From assembly GCA_004000515.1 (NCBI GenBank), contig CP034537.1, forward strand, positions 3,176,001 through 3,240,000: 64,000 nucleotides of DNA, in the 5' to 3' direction. The number at the start of each line of letters is the position of its first letter. The first letter of the stretch is position 1. The position numbers and the translations under genes were made by a program. Positions 1 through 9,172 of this stretch are shown here, piece after piece. The notes under the pieces are model-generated. The model was not told the origin of the DNA, did no database searches, and worked only from the letters and a program-made list of their open reading frames with translations. This stretch comes from Pseudomonas poae. Lineage in GTDB: Bacteria; Pseudomonadota; Gammaproteobacteria; Pseudomonadales; Pseudomonadaceae.

Positions 1-1416
1 CCAGGAAAACGGTGAGACGCTGGCGAAACCGGGCAGCAAGGCCAGGAGAATGGCGATCACCGCTGCAGGAATAAACGCCGCCACGGCGCGCAGATTGACG
101 CCACGGCTGTAGTAATAAACGCCGTTCGGGTCTTCGCTATACAGCTGCAGCACGTCCACCTGGCTTTTACGAATCAACCAGTAATCAACCATGATCACCC
201 CGTACAACGGCCCCAGCAGTGCACCCAGCCCAGAGAGGAAATACACGATCACCAGCGGGCTGTTGTAGAGGTTCCACGGCAGGATCAGCACGGCCACGGT
301 GGCGCTGATCAGCCCGGCGCGGCGGAAGTTCAGGTACTTGGGCGCCAGGTTGCTCAGCACAAACGCCGGTGCGACGAAGTTGGCCATGATGTTCACCGCC
401 ACGGTGACGATCAGGAACGCCAGGCAGCCCAGCACCAGGAAGAATGTATTGGGGATGGCTGCGATGATTTCGGTGGGGCTTTCGATCACCCGGCCATTGA
501 GCTGGAACTGCCCGCCGCACAGCAGCACGGTAATCGCGGCGAACACCAGGATGTTCACCGGCAGGCCCCAGAAGTTGCCGACCTGGATGGTCTTGCGGCA
601 CGGCGAGGAGCGGGCGAAGTCGCAGAAATTGAGAATCAGCGTGCCGTAGATCGCCAACCACAGCGCGCCGCCGGCAAAGATGTTGCGCCACATCTCGCCG
701 CCGCTCAGCGGTTCGCGGATCGACCAGGCGATGTTGCCGCCGGTTTGGAAGTACATCCAACCGGCCAGCGAAGCCACCGTCAGCAAGATCACCGGTCCGG
801 CGAAGCCTTCGTAACGGCGCACCATCTCCATGCCGTACGCCAGGATTACCAGTTGCACCAGCCAGATCGCCACGAAGCACGCCCAGCCCAGGGACGACAG
901 GCCGAGGATCGTGTTGTGGTCGTATTCGGCAAAACCTGGATGAATCGCGGTCAGCAGCACGCGGAAAACTACTGAAGCCAGGTAGGTCTGGATACCAAAC
1001 CAGGCGATCGCGATGACCGCGCGGATCAACGCCGGAATCTGCGCGCCGTGAATGCCGAAACTGATGCGGCTGATCACCGGGAACGGCACGCCGGTCTTCT
1101 GGCCCATGTAACCCGAGAGGTTCATGAAGAAGTACACCAGTGCCGCGCCAATACCCAGGGACAACAGGATCTGCCAACCACCCAGGCCCAAGGCATAGAG
1201 GCCAATGGCAAAGGAGTAGTTGGCGATGTTGTGCACGTCATTGGTCCACAACGCAAAGATGCTGTAGCGCCCCCAACGTCGGCCTTCGACCTTGGTGGGG
1301 GCCAGGTCCTTGTTGTGCAGGCGCGGGCTCAGCACCAACGGGCCGGGCCCGATGACCTCGGGGTTCAGGGAGGAGGGCAGATCCAGTGCGATGTTATTCG
1401 AGAGACTTGTGCGCAT
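1..1416 (-). CDS. NCS1 family nucleobase:cation symporter (3' end outside window)
   Basis: An open frame runs from an ATG at 1416 off the left edge (472 residues visible, family usually about 490). The product is a polytopic membrane protein. The N-terminal stretch with RRWGRYSIFALWTNDVHNI and the later NFCDFARSSP segment are typical of the NCS1 family, which imports cytosine, uracil, allantoin or hydantoins with a cation. Hydrophobic segments are spread over the whole length. The substrate cannot be told from sequence; the purine catabolic genes at the other end of the window make a purine-related substrate plausible but they are 54 kb away. A TTGTATACAA palindrome lies 68 bases upstream of the start and suggests GntR control. 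The long reading frame at 185-1177 is a shadow of this gene in another frame. Confidence 0.85.
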   Translation of the reverse strand, partial: MRTSLSNNIALDLPSSLNPEVIGPGPLVLSPRLHNKDLAPTKVEGRRWGRYSIFALWTNDVHNIANYSFAIGLYALGLGGWQILLSLGIGAALVYFFMNLSGYMGQKTGVPFPVISRISFGIHGAQIPALIRAVIAIAWFGIQTYLASVVFRVLLTAIHPGFAEYDHNTILGLSSLGWACFVAIWLVQLVILAYGMEMVRRYEGFAGPVILLTVASLAGWMYFQTGGNIAWSIREPLSGGEMWRNIFAGGALWLAIYGTLILNFCDFARSSPCRKTIQVGNFWGLPVNILVFAAITVLLCGGQFQLNGRVIESPTEIIAAIPNTFFLVLGCLAFLIVTVAVNIMANFVAPAFVLSNLAPKYLNFRRAGLISATVAVLILPWNLYNSPLVIVYFLSGLGALLGPLYGVIMVDYWLIRKSQVDVLQLYSEDPNGVYYYSRGVNLRAVAAFIPAAVIAILLALLPGFASVSPFSW

Positions 1417-1483
1417 TCCGGCAGGCTCCAGCGCATCTGCGAGCAAGCCGCGGATGGCAAAGTGTATGTAGGTTTTGTATTTA

Positions 1484-1493
1484 TTGTATACAA
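1484..1493. promoter_or_regulatory. Palindromic operator TTGTATACAA upstream of the NCS1 transporter
   Basis: A perfect 10-base palindrome of the form TTGT-N2-ACAA. The same pattern occurs before the two GntR/FCD regulator genes at 9183 and 55550. FCD-type GntR proteins often bind such sites, so this is inferred to be a repressor site for the transporter gene. The regulator is not adjacent on this side. Confidence 0.45.
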
Positions 1494-1499
1494 AGCACA

Positions 1500-1776
1500 A
1501 TTCACCTTAAGCCACATGCGTGCCAGTTTTTGATCTATGAACACCTAGGGTAATTTCGTTTTTATAGGTGTTTTGAATAACTAACTGAATTGGAAGAAAT
1601 ATAAATTGACCGTTTGAACAGCTATTTATTTTTAAATGGGGAGAGGGCGATTCGACAGAGGGAAATAATGGTGGGGATAGGTGTTACGTAATGGTGCGGC
1701 TGAAGATAAATTGCACACATAAATGGCACCGATAGTTACATGTGTGTGTACATCTCTATCGCGCAACACAAAATAG
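1500..1776. other. AT-rich intergenic stretch with no gene seen
   Basis: Between the NCS1 start and the REP element lies a stretch clearly richer in A/T than its surroundings, with no credible reading frame on either strand. It probably contains the transporter promoter. No RNA gene or repeat was recognised in it. Confidence 0.4.
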
Positions 1777-1852
1777 TTGCTCGCGAATGCGGTGTCACAG
1801 TGATGAATGCATCAACTGAAATACCGCATTCGCGAGCAAGCCCGCTCCCACA
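1777..1852. repeat. REP-type inverted repeat, family A
   Basis: Two inverted copies of a unit containing TTGCTCGCGAATGCGGT face each other; the right arm continues into GCCCGCTCCCACA. The same unit recurs at 3406, 15856, 56341 and 58644. This is the usual REP/BIME structure of fluorescent pseudomonads. It sits between divergent NCS1 and the 3' end of cysH. Confidence 0.85.
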
Positions 1853-1876
1853 TTGATTTGTTTCACCTGAAGGCCT

Positions 1877-2611
1877 TCAAGCCTTGCTGATGATATTCCC
1901 CGCATGCAGCCCGCATTCCTTCTGCGTGGCTTCTTCCCACCACCAGCGGCCTTCACGCTCGTGCTGGTTCGGCAACACCGGACGGGTGCATGGCTCGCAA
2001 CCAATACTGATAAAACCACGCTCATGCAGGCTGTTATACGGCAGCTCCAGCATGCGGATGTAACCCCAGACTTCCTCGCTGGTCATCTGTGCCAGCGGGT
2101 TGAACTTGTACAGGGTGCGCTCCGGCGTGGAGAACGCTGAATCGATCTCCAGCGCCGCCACTTGGCTACGGGTACCGGGGCTTTGGTCGCGGCGCTGGCC
2201 GGTGGCCCAGGCACTCACGCCGGAAAGCTTGCGGCGCAACGGCTCGATCTTGCGCACGCCGCAGCATTCGCCATGGCCGTCCTTATAGAAGCTGAACAGG
2301 CCCTTTTCCTTGACGAAAGGTTCCAGCTTGGCCTGGTCCGGCGAGATCAGCTCGATGTCGATTTTGTAGAACTCGCGCACCTGCTCGATAAACCGGTAGG
2401 TCTCCGGGTGCAGGCGGCCGGTGTCGAGGCTGAATACCTTGACGTTCTTGTTCAGCTTCCAGGCCATGTCCACCAGCACCACGTCCTCGGCACCGCTGAA
2501 AGAAATCCACAGGTCATCACCGAACTGGCTGAACGCCAGCTTGAGAATGTCCTGGGCGGATTTGTTGGCATAAGTCGCGGCGAGTTCAGCGACGTCGAAG
2601 GCTTGGTTCAT
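1877..2611 (-). CDS. cysH: Adenylylsulfate (APS) reductase
   Basis: A 244-residue cytoplasmic reductase that converts APS (or PAPS) to sulfite in assimilatory sulfate reduction. An [10 protein letters not shown] nucleotide-binding motif (about residues 48-57), a CCG motif near residue 134 and a GCEPC motif near residue 222 are visible. The four cysteines of the CC and CxxC pairs bind a [4Fe-4S] cluster in the APS-specific bacterial type, so APS is the likely substrate. The ATG at 2611 is chosen because it gives the family N-terminus [12 protein letters not shown]; the frame is open 45 codons further upstream but that part is not family-like. Divergent from thrH. Confidence 0.93.
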   Translation of the reverse strand: MNQAFDVAELAATYANKSAQDILKLAFSQFGDDLWISFSGAEDVVLVDMAWKLNKNVKVFSLDTGRLHPETYRFIEQVREFYKIDIELISPDQAKLEPFVKEKGLFSFYKDGHGECCGVRKIEPLRRKLSGVSAWATGQRRDQSPGTRSQVAALEIDSAFSTPERTLYKFNPLAQMTSEEVWGYIRMLELPYNSLHERGFISIGCEPCTRPVLPNQHEREGRWWWEEATQKECGLHAGNIISKA

Positions 2612-2762
2612 CAGGACGGTTCCTACAAGGTCAGTGGCGCTATGCGCTCTATAGGGGGGCGATGGTATCAAAATCCGCCCTGCGTTGCGGCGGCGAGCAT
2701 GAATCGCTAGAGTTCGGCAGTCCTTTGCTCGCTCAACTAACAACATCTAATGGGAGTGTCTT

Positions 2763-3380
2763 GTGGAAATTGCCTGTCTCGACCTGGAAGGGGTGCTGGT
2801 TCCGGAAATCTGGATCGCGTTCGCCGAAAAAACTGGTATTGAATCCTTGCGGGCCACCACCCGGGACATTCCCGACTACGACGTGTTGATGAAGCAGCGC
2901 CTGCGTATTCTCGACGAACACGGGCTCAAGCTCGCCGACATCCAGGAAGTGATCGCCACCCTCAAGCCGCTGGACGGTGCCATCGAATTCGTCAACTGGC
3001 TGCGTGAGCGCTTCCAGGTGGTGATCCTGTCGGACACCTTCTACGAGTTCTCCCAGCCGCTGATGCGTCAACTGGGCTTCCCGACCTTGCTGTGCCACCG
3101 ACTGATCACCGACGAAACCGACCGCGTGGTGAGTTACCAGCTGCGCCAGAAAGACCCCAAGCGCCAGTCGGTACTGGCCTTCAAGAGCCTGTACTACCGC
3201 GTCATCGCCGCCGGCGACTCCTACAACGACACCACCATGCTGGGCGAAGCCGACCGTGGGATTCTGTTCCATGCGCCAGAGAATGTGATCCGTGAGTTCC
3301 CGCAGTTCCCGGCGGTGCATACGTTTGAGGATTTGAAGCAGGAATTTATCAAGGCGTCGAATCGGCCGTTGAGCCTGTAA
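2763..3380 (+). CDS. thrH: Phosphoserine phosphatase / homoserine phosphotransferase ThrH
   Basis: A 205-residue HAD-superfamily enzyme. The nucleophile motif is CLDLEGVLVP near the N-terminus (DxE form, typical of ThrH), motif II is LSDTFYEF, the lysine is in QKDPKRQS and the acidic motif is GDSYNDTTM. ThrH proteins dephosphorylate phosphoserine and can pass the phosphate to homoserine. The start is a GTG at 2763 with a GGGAG ribosome site seven bases before it. It stands alone between cysH and a REP element. Confidence 0.92.
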   Translation: MEIACLDLEGVLVPEIWIAFAEKTGIESLRATTRDIPDYDVLMKQRLRILDEHGLKLADIQEVIATLKPLDGAIEFVNWLRERFQVVILSDTFYEFSQPLMRQLGFPTLLCHRLITDETDRVVSYQLRQKDPKRQSVLAFKSLYYRVIAAGDSYNDTTMLGEADRGILFHAPENVIREFPQFPAVHTFEDLKQEFIKASNRPLSL

Positions 3381-3405
3381 GGCTTTCAGCGCGGCTGATA
3401 GTCCC

Positions 3406-3487
3406 TTCGCGAGCGAGCCCGCTCCCACATTTGATCGCATTCCAAAGGATGTACTCGGTCAAATGTGGGAGCGGGCTTGCTCGCGAA
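3406..3487. repeat. REP-type inverted repeat, family A
   Basis: Two inverted arms, each with CGAGC(A/G)AGCCCGCTCCCACATTTGA or its complement, separated by about 25 bases. It lies between the convergent thrH and higA genes and may act as a bidirectional transcript end. Confidence 0.85.
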
Positions 3488-3515
3488 GAGGCCGGCTCAG
3501 CCGCTGCATATCTTT

Positions 3516-3875
3516 CTACCAACCCCCCACAAACAAGCGCTCATAAGGAATGCGCAAGCCCTCATGCAGGCGCTTGATCATCGCCAGGCTCAGCTTGCGC
3601 TTGTGGTTTAAAACCTCGGAAACCCGCCCGCTGGTGCCTATAAAGGGCTCCAGGTCGCGGGCCGTCATGCCAAGTTGTTCCATTCGAAACTTGATGGCCT
3701 CTACCGGATCCAAAGCTGGCATTGGACAGTGTTCGGACTCGTACTTTTCGATAAGTATGGCGAGGATTTCCAGCTCGTCGCCCTCCGGCGAGCCAATGTC
3801 TGCTCCCCATAGCTGCTCCACGCGCGCAAGTGCCGCGGTCAGGTCTTCCTGGGAATGTATAGGCTTGATGTTCAT
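3516..3875 (-). CDS. higA: HigA-type antitoxin, XRE-family regulator
   Basis: A 119-residue protein from the ATG at 3875. The C-terminal half is a helix-turn-helix: MTARDLEPFIGTSGRVSEVL followed by KRKLSLAMIKRLHEGL. The N-terminal half (residues 1-60, many acids) is expected to hold the toxin. The ATG overlaps the toxin stop codon (TGATG), so the two are translationally coupled in the toxin-first order usual for higBA. HigA proteins repress their own operon; the 4186-4204 palindrome is the likely site. An upstream GTG at 3878 is also in frame. Confidence 0.88.
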   Translation of the reverse strand: MNIKPIHSQEDLTAALARVEQLWGADIGSPEGDELEILAILIEKYESEHCPMPALDPVEAIKFRMEQLGMTARDLEPFIGTSGRVSEVLNHKRKLSLAMIKRLHEGLRIPYERLFVGGW

Positions 3876-4178
3876 CACACGGTCTCCGCGTTGATCTGAT
3901 CGTATTGCGCGTGAGTCCCTACGAAACGTATGAACCCGAGCTGGCGCAGGTAATCGATCGCCATGATCACTCGATATTTGTTGCCGCCCACGTTGAATAC
4001 AACCCTGCCGCCTTTAAGAATACTTGCGGTCCTAAGCTCTGCTTTGAGCGCTTGTGGTGTCGCGTATCCAGCCTTTTCCATTATGGCGGTACAGCTCGAC
4101 AAGCGGCGTTTTGGCATCGGAAAAAGCTGGCTGGCTTTCCCAGAATATCCGCAGGGTAGAGAGCGCAATTATCCGCAT
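3875..4178 (-). pseudogene. higB: HigB-type toxin with an apparent frameshift
   Basis: From the ATG at 4178 the reading is MRIIALSTLRIFWE and on to VELYRH. The rest (MEKAGYATPQALKAELRTAS, VVFNVGGNKYRVIMAIDYLR, FIRFVGTHAQYD) is in the next frame. Together these make a complete HigB/RelE-like ribosome-dependent mRNA endonuclease of about 100 residues. The break is at about 4081 and needs one base removed (AA to A), or two added. Most other breaks in the window need one base added, so this one may be either a real inactivating change or an overcalled base. The conserved FxRFVGTHxxYD end is intact. Confidence 0.75.
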
Positions 4179-4185
4179 CTATGCA

Positions 4186-4204
4186 ATCTCCCAATTTGGG
4201 AGAT
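4186..4204. promoter_or_regulatory. Perfect 19-base palindrome, likely higBA operator
   Basis: ATCTCCCAA-T-TTGGGAGAT is a perfect inverted repeat with a one-base centre. It begins 8 bases upstream of the higB start codon, so it would overlap the ribosome site and leader. Placement and symmetry fit autorepression by HigA. Inferred from sequence only. Confidence 0.6.
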
Positions 4205-4407
4205 GATAGGTGTGATGGGTTGGAAGTGCAATCTTGGAAATGATTTCTGACGAGTATGCAGACGCTTCATGTGATCCTTCACAAACGGCTGGTGGACGGT
4301 CGGAGCTGGACGCTATCGCCCAGCTTATATTTCGTCCACAGCCGTTCTGATTCAGATCTTTTCCTATCGTGCGGCTATCCGTTCGAAAGCCAAAGGCGGC
4401 CTGGTTG

Positions 4408-5751
4408 CTATAGGTTTTCCAAGGTTTGCAACAACACCCGCACCTTCGTCAGCGACTCCTGATACTCCGCCTCCCACTCCGAGTCCGCGACGATCCCGCC
4501 GCCGCCCCAGCAGCACACCTGCCCCTCCTTGACCAGCAGACTGCGGATGGCGATGGAGCTGTCCATCTCGCCGCGCACGTCCAGGTACACCAACGAGCCG
4601 CAGTACAGCCCGCGTCGAGTGGGCTCCAGTTCATCGATGATCTGCATCGCGCGAATCTTCGGTGCGCCGGTGATGGAACCGCCGGGGAAGCTGCCGGCGA
4701 TCAGGTCGAGGGCGTCCTTGCCGTCGGCCAATTCGCCGATGACGCTACTCACCAAGTGGTGCACGTTGGGGTAGCTTTCCAGGCTGAACAGTTCCGGCAC
4801 ACTGACTGAACCGATGCGGCAGGTGCGACCAAGGTCGTTGCGCAGCAGGTCGACGATCATCAGGTTTTCGGCGCGGTCCTTGGGGCTGGCCAGCAGTTCG
4901 GCGGCGTTGGCAGCGTCTTCTTCCGGTGTTGAACCTCGCGGGCGCGTGCCTTTGATTGGGCGTGTTTCGACCCGGCGTTCGCTGATATGCACGAAGCGCT
5001 CAGGCGACAGGCTCAGCACAGCGCCTTCATCCGGCAGGCTCTGGAACCCGGAAAACGGTGTCGGGCAGGCCTCGCGCAAGGCGCAGTAAGCCACCCATGG
5101 GTCACCGATACACGGCGCGCGAAAGCGCTGGGCGAAGTTGACCTGGTAGCAGTCGCCGGCCTGGATATAGTCCTGGATGCGCACGATGGCCTGGCGATAA
5201 GCCTCGGCCGTGAGGTCAGGGGCCATCGCGCCGCCTAGTTTGAACGTTGCAGCGGCGTCGATGACAGGCTGGCCGAACAACGCGATCAAGCGTAGACGCT
5301 CGCTGTCGGCCAGTGCCGGATGAAATACAAGCTGGCTGGTTTGCGCCTGGTGATCGCTGATCAGCGCCCAGGCATACAGTCCAAAGCGCGCATCCGGCAG
5401 GTGCAGGTCGTCTGCAGCCAAGTGCGGCATCTGCTCCAGGTGCCGCCCGAAGTCATAACTCAGGTACCCGATCAAGCCGCCAGCAAAGGGCAGTTCGTGA
5501 CCGGCGGGCAAATTCGCTTCGCCCAACTGCACAAGGTTTTCTCGCAGGCGTTGCAGGAAATCACTGCCGCTTTCATCTGGCGAAACCGTCAACGTTGTTT
5601 CGGGCCAGGCGCTCAACAGGTCATAACGCCCGCGCTCGGCAGACGGTCGGCCGCTGTCCAGCAGCACCGAACCCGGCGCGTGGCGAATCGCCGCAAAATA
5701 CTCGGCGGGGTTGGCCCGGTAGGGCAGCGGGTGTACAGAGCAGGTCAACAT
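4408..5751 (-). CDS. pabB: Aminodeoxychorismate synthase component I
   Basis: 447 residues, the chorismate-binding subunit that with a PabA-type glutaminase makes 4-amino-4-deoxychorismate for folate. An anthranilate-synthase-like N-terminal domain is followed by the chorismate-binding domain with CYQVNFAQRF, the PIKGTRPRG motif whose lysine is the catalytic nucleophile in PabB-type enzymes, and the SGGSITGAPKIRAM-like stretch near the C-terminus. Length is normal. The start gives MLTCSVHPLPYR. It is the last gene before a short gap and is not obviously in an operon. Confidence 0.92.
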   Translation of the reverse strand: MLTCSVHPLPYRANPAEYFAAIRHAPGSVLLDSGRPSAERGRYDLLSAWPETTLTVSPDESGSDFLQRLRENLVQLGEANLPAGHELPFAGGLIGYLSYDFGRHLEQMPHLAADDLHLPDARFGLYAWALISDHQAQTSQLVFHPALADSERLRLIALFGQPVIDAAATFKLGGAMAPDLTAEAYRQAIVRIQDYIQAGDCYQVNFAQRFRAPCIGDPWVAYCALREACPTPFSGFQSLPDEGAVLSLSPERFVHISERRVETRPIKGTRPRGSTPEEDAANAAELLASPKDRAENLMIVDLLRNDLGRTCRIGSVSVPELFSLESYPNVHHLVSSVIGELADGKDALDLIAGSFPGGSITGAPKIRAMQIIDELEPTRRGLYCGSLVYLDVRGEMDSSIAIRSLLVKEGQVCCWGGGGIVADSEWEAEYQESLTKVRVLLQTLENL

Positions 5752-5850
5752 GCGGGGTGGATCAGCCAGTCGCGCGGGGGAGGGGATTGTAGTCCCCTGT
5801 AGGATTTGCTCCTAGAGGGGATGTCGGGGATAGACAGTTAGAGGGCTGGA

Positions 5851-6837
5851 TCAGCCTTCCACCAGTGGGATATGCCCAAACATTTCCTGGACGAACCTCA
5901 CCCGTTCCTCCGGGGTTTCGGTCACGCCAGCGGCCTTCAATTCTTCCAGCCGCGCCTCCACGGCATGGGTGCGCAGCGTCAAGCCGCAGTCGTTGGCAAT
6001 TTGGATATTCAGTCCCGGACGCGCATTCAGCTCCAGGATCAGCGGGCCTTTCTCCTGGTCCAGCACCATGTCCACGCCGATGTAACCCAGCCCGCACAGC
6101 TCGTAGCAGCCTGCCGCAAGCTTCATGAAACCGTCCCAGTTGGGCAGTTGCACGCCATCCACCGCGTTGGTGGTGTCGGGGTGTTTGGTGATGATGTTGT
6201 TCAGCCAGGTGCCACGCAGGGTCAAGCCGGTGGCCAGGTCCACACCGACGCCAATGGCGCCTTGGTGCAGGTTGGCCTTGCCGCCGGACTGACGTGTTGG
6301 CAAGCGCAACATGGCCATGACCGGGTAACCCATCAGCACGATGATGCGAATGTCCGGCACGCCTTCGTAGCTGATGCTTTTGAAGATCTGGTCGGGCACC
6401 ACACGGTATTCGATCAGTGCGCGGTCGCGGTGACCACCCAAGGAATACAGGCCGGTGAGGATGCTGGAGATCTGATGCTCAATCTCTTCGTGGCTGATGA
6501 TCTTGCCGGACACTGTGCGATAGCGCCCTTCAAAGCGGTCCGCCACCACCAGGATGCCGTCACCGCCGGCACCTTGTGCCGGCTTGATCACGAAGTCGCT
6601 GCGCCCACCGATGATCTCGTCGAGCTTGTCGATTTCCTTCTCGGTGGAGATCACCCCGTACATTTCCGGCACATGGATGCCAGCAGCGATGGCCCGTTCC
6701 TTGGTGATGATCTTGTCATCCACGATTGGGTACAGGCTGCGCTTGTTGTACTTGAGCACATAGTCGGCATTACGCCGGTTGATGCCCATGATTCCCCGCG
6801 CTTCAAGGGCCTTCCAGGTCTTCCAGAAACCGAACAT
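5851..6837 (-). CDS. ATP-grasp alpha-L-glutamate ligase-like protein
   Basis: 328 residues, a RimK-like ATP-grasp enzyme. Visible are the lysine and glycine-rich loop FVIKPAQGAGGDGI (about 82-95), a central ATP-binding region and the metal-binding end ILELNARPGLNIQIAN (about 268-283). ATP-grasp ligases of this group join amino acids such as glutamate to a carboxylate. The substrate is unknown. The start codon touches the stop of the membrane protein gene at 6837, so the two are translationally coupled, and the protease gene completes a three-gene unit. The group is known from comparative genomics as a predicted peptide or envelope modification system. Confidence 0.82.
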   Translation of the reverse strand: MFGFWKTWKALEARGIMGINRRNADYVLKYNKRSLYPIVDDKIITKERAIAAGIHVPEMYGVISTEKEIDKLDEIIGGRSDFVIKPAQGAGGDGILVVADRFEGRYRTVSGKIISHEEIEHQISSILTGLYSLGGHRDRALIEYRVVPDQIFKSISYEGVPDIRIIVLMGYPVMAMLRLPTRQSGGKANLHQGAIGVGVDLATGLTLRGTWLNNIITKHPDTTNAVDGVQLPNWDGFMKLAAGCYELCGLGYIGVDMVLDQEKGPLILELNARPGLNIQIANDCGLTLRTHAVEARLEELKAAGVTETPEERVRFVQEMFGHIPLVEG

Positions 6838-8370
6838 TACTGATCAGCCTTCTTGAGGAATGCCTTGAAACGCACCAGCTCGGTCAGGCGGTAGCCGCGA
6901 TAGCGACCCATGGCCAGCATGAAGCCCACCAGGATCAGCAGGATCGCCGGGAAGGTAAACACGAAGTACACCAGCTCTGGCACGCTCATGATCAAGTGCG
7001 CCAGGGAGGCGGCGAACAGCGTACCAATCGCCACTTTCAGCGCATGGTTGGCGCCGCGTTCTTCCCAGGTGATCGACAGGCGTTCGATGGTCATGGTCAG
7101 AATCACCATCGGGAACAGCGCCACCGACAGCCCGCGCTCCAGCCCAAGCTTATGGCTGAACAGGCTGATAGCCGCGATCAGCACCACCACAAAGGTCAGC
7201 ACCACCGAGAGCCTCGGCAGCATCTGCAGCTTCAAGTGTTCCAGGTACGACCGGAGTGACAGCCCCAGCGCCGTAATAATGGTGAACAGCGCAATACCAA
7301 AGCCCAACTGGGTTTCGCGGAACGCCAGGGCGATCAGCACCGGGGTAAACGTGCCCAATGTCTGCAGGCCGATCAGGTTGCGCAGGATCAGGATCACCAG
7401 CACGCCAATCGGGATCATCACCATGATCATGAAGGTCTGCTGGGTTTGCAGCGGCAGGCCGTACAACGAATATTCAAGGAAGTTGGCGTCGGTGTTTTCG
7501 TCCGTCAGCTTGGCCAGGCGGATCGCGTTCATCTCGCTGTTGTTCAGGCTGAAAGTCACCATGGCCTTCTTGCCACCGTCGACGGTGATCAGGTTTTCAT
7601 CACCGGTCCACCACAGCAGCCGGTCGGTGGGCAGGCCCTGTTCGCCGGTTTCCGGGTTGAAGTACAGCCAGTCGTTGCCATTGAAGCTGCGCAACCACAG
7701 CTCCGGGGTTTGTGGTTGGTCGGCCACCAGGCGAATGGTATGGACCTTTCCACCGGCACATGGGCAATGGACAGCAGCAACTCGACGATCTTGGCCTTGT
7801 GCGGCGTGGAGGGATCCCCCGCCAGCAGCAGCTTCACATTGTCGTCGTTGAGGTTGTTGGTGCGCTTGATAGCTTCGCTGATAAACGTCTCGACGTCGGC
7901 CGAGTGCTGGCGGATCGGTGCCAGCAAGGCTTCGGCGGCGATTTTTCAGGGCCTTCCACTGCAATGCTGTCGCGGAAGGTCGGGCCCTTGACCTTGGCTT
8001 TTTCGCCGCTGTAGCGCTTGGTCAACACCAGGCGGTAATACAGGGTTTGCTTGCCGTTGGCGCGACGCGCCGACCAGGTGACCTTACGGTTGCCGTCGAT
8101 ACGATTGACGCTGACCCCATAGTTATTCGAGATGAAACTCTCGTTGAGGCTCACGAAATCGCGGCTCAGCGGCGGCACGAACATCTGGATCTTTACCGGG
8201 TCTTTCGGGTTGGCGACGAACTCGACCTTGGCGTCGATGTTCCATAAGTCGTCGGTGGCGTCTTCGGTGACGGGGATCCCCAGCACGAAGATCTGATAGG
8301 CGGTGACCGAAATACCCAGCACCACCAGGATGGCGATCAGGATTTTCAGGTGCAGGGTCAGAGAGCGCAT
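6837..8370 (-). CDS. Inactive transglutaminase-like / 7TM membrane protein (UUP1 type), two frameshifts
   Basis: About 511 residues once two breaks are repaired. The N-terminus (MRSLTLHLKILIAILVVLG) is a membrane anchor. Residues to about 240 form a periplasmic domain assigned to the inactive transglutaminase-like family. The C-terminal half has about seven hydrophobic segments, for example QQTFMIMVMIPIGVLVILIL and LSVVLTFVVVLIAAISLF. Breaks: near 7944 one A missing from a run of five, and near 7748 one A missing from a run of three; each repair restores a continuous family-like sequence. It lies between the secreted protease and the ligase and probably forms a membrane complex with them. Confidence 0.8.
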
Positions 8371-8375
8371 TCGGT

Positions 8376-8912
8376 TTACTCGGCGGTATGAGCGTCGGCG
8401 GCACAGGCAGGTTTGCCTGCTGCGTATTTAAGACTGGGGTCGACCAGCGCATCAAAGCGTTTCAACGCTTCGGAGCCGATCAGCAGCGGGTATTGGAATG
8501 CGCTGCGGTCAGTCAAGTTCACTTCGATGCTGCGTAAAGCAGTGCCCATGCAGATGTCCAGCGCAATGACTGGGCGGGCGGTGTAGTTCTTGTCCTCATC
8601 GGGGTCGTAGTCACCGGCGCGGCGCTTGATCTTGCTGACGCGGGCCAGGGGGCGTTCGATGGGGTGGGAATGGGCGGTGTCGATGGCCAGGTAGAAGCGC
8701 ACCCAGGATTCGCCGTTGCGCTTGAAACGCTTGATATCACGGGCACTGAGGGAGGCGGTCTTGGCACCGGTGTCCAGTTTGGCGGCGACTTCAAGGTCGA
8801 TGCCGGCCAATTGGGCGTATTCGTTGAGGCCGTACACGGTCTTCTCGCCAGCAATGGCAAGGCCGGGCACCGATAACAGGCAAATCAGTAAAAGGAAGGG
8901 CTTGAGTCTCAT
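8376..8912 (-). CDS. Secreted retropepsin-like (RimB / ATP-dependent zinc protease family) protein
   Basis: 178 residues from the ATG at 8912. A clear signal peptide (MRLKPFLLLICLLSVPGLAIA) precedes a small domain with the motif KLDTGAKTASLSA at about residues 45-57. The DTGA triad is the hallmark of retropepsin-like aspartic peptidases; the family is often labelled zinc protease although no zinc motif is seen. The domain is expected in the periplasm. It lies five bases upstream of the membrane protein gene and is the first gene of the three. The frame is open 16 codons further upstream but the signal peptide fixes the start. Confidence 0.85.
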   Translation of the reverse strand: MRLKPFLLLICLLSVPGLAIAGEKTVYGLNEYAQLAGIDLEVAAKLDTGAKTASLSARDIKRFKRNGESWVRFYLAIDTAHSHPIERPLARVSKIKRRAGDYDPDEDKNYTARPVIALDICMGTALRSIEVNLTDRSAFQYPLLIGSEALKRFDALVDPSLKYAAGKPACAADAHTAE

Positions 8913-9097
8913 AAATCCCGAGGCGGTGCAGTGCGATGTTTGGTTCAAGGCGACTGGCATTGCTGCGCAAGCTCCCTCGTGCGCCGTTTCATCTAATGAT
9001 GTCAGGCAAAAGCGGCGGGCATTCTAACATGATGCTTTTGGCGCCAGCGCTGGCAGGCGGCCATGCCCTGATAGAGTGCGCAAGCGGTTATTAGACG

Positions 9098-9109
9098 ATT
9101 GTCGACAAT
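9098..9109. promoter_or_regulatory. Upstream operator of the prp operon, ATTGTCGACAAT
   Basis: A perfect 12-base palindrome containing TTGT-CG-ACAA, 73 bases (centre to centre, seven helical turns) from a second TGTCGACA palindrome at the regulator start codon. The two flank a good promoter. This fits repression by a dimer pair of the adjacent GntR regulator, possibly with looping. Confidence 0.65.
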
Positions 9110-9122
9110 GTGTATTTATTCT

Positions 9123-9151
9123 TTGACTGCGCGAGGCTAATTGGCTAGTTT
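9123..9151 (+). promoter_or_regulatory. Candidate sigma-70 promoter of the prp operon
   Basis: TTGACT at 9123-9128 and TAGTTT at 9146-9151 with 17 bases between them. The -35 box is strong, the -10 box weak. It lies between the two TGTCGACA palindromes. Confidence 0.45.
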
Positions 9152-9172
9152 TTGCGGCATTGCTTTTAAAGG

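Noticed and set aside
185..1177. A 330-residue frame at the left edge
   Set aside because: It is arginine/proline-rich and lies in another frame of the NCS1 transporter, which is open from 1416 off the edge.
1738..1753. GT-rich stretch with ATGT and ACAT arms near the first REP
   Set aside because: Imperfect symmetry and no nearby gene start to act on; could be chance in an A/T-rich patch.
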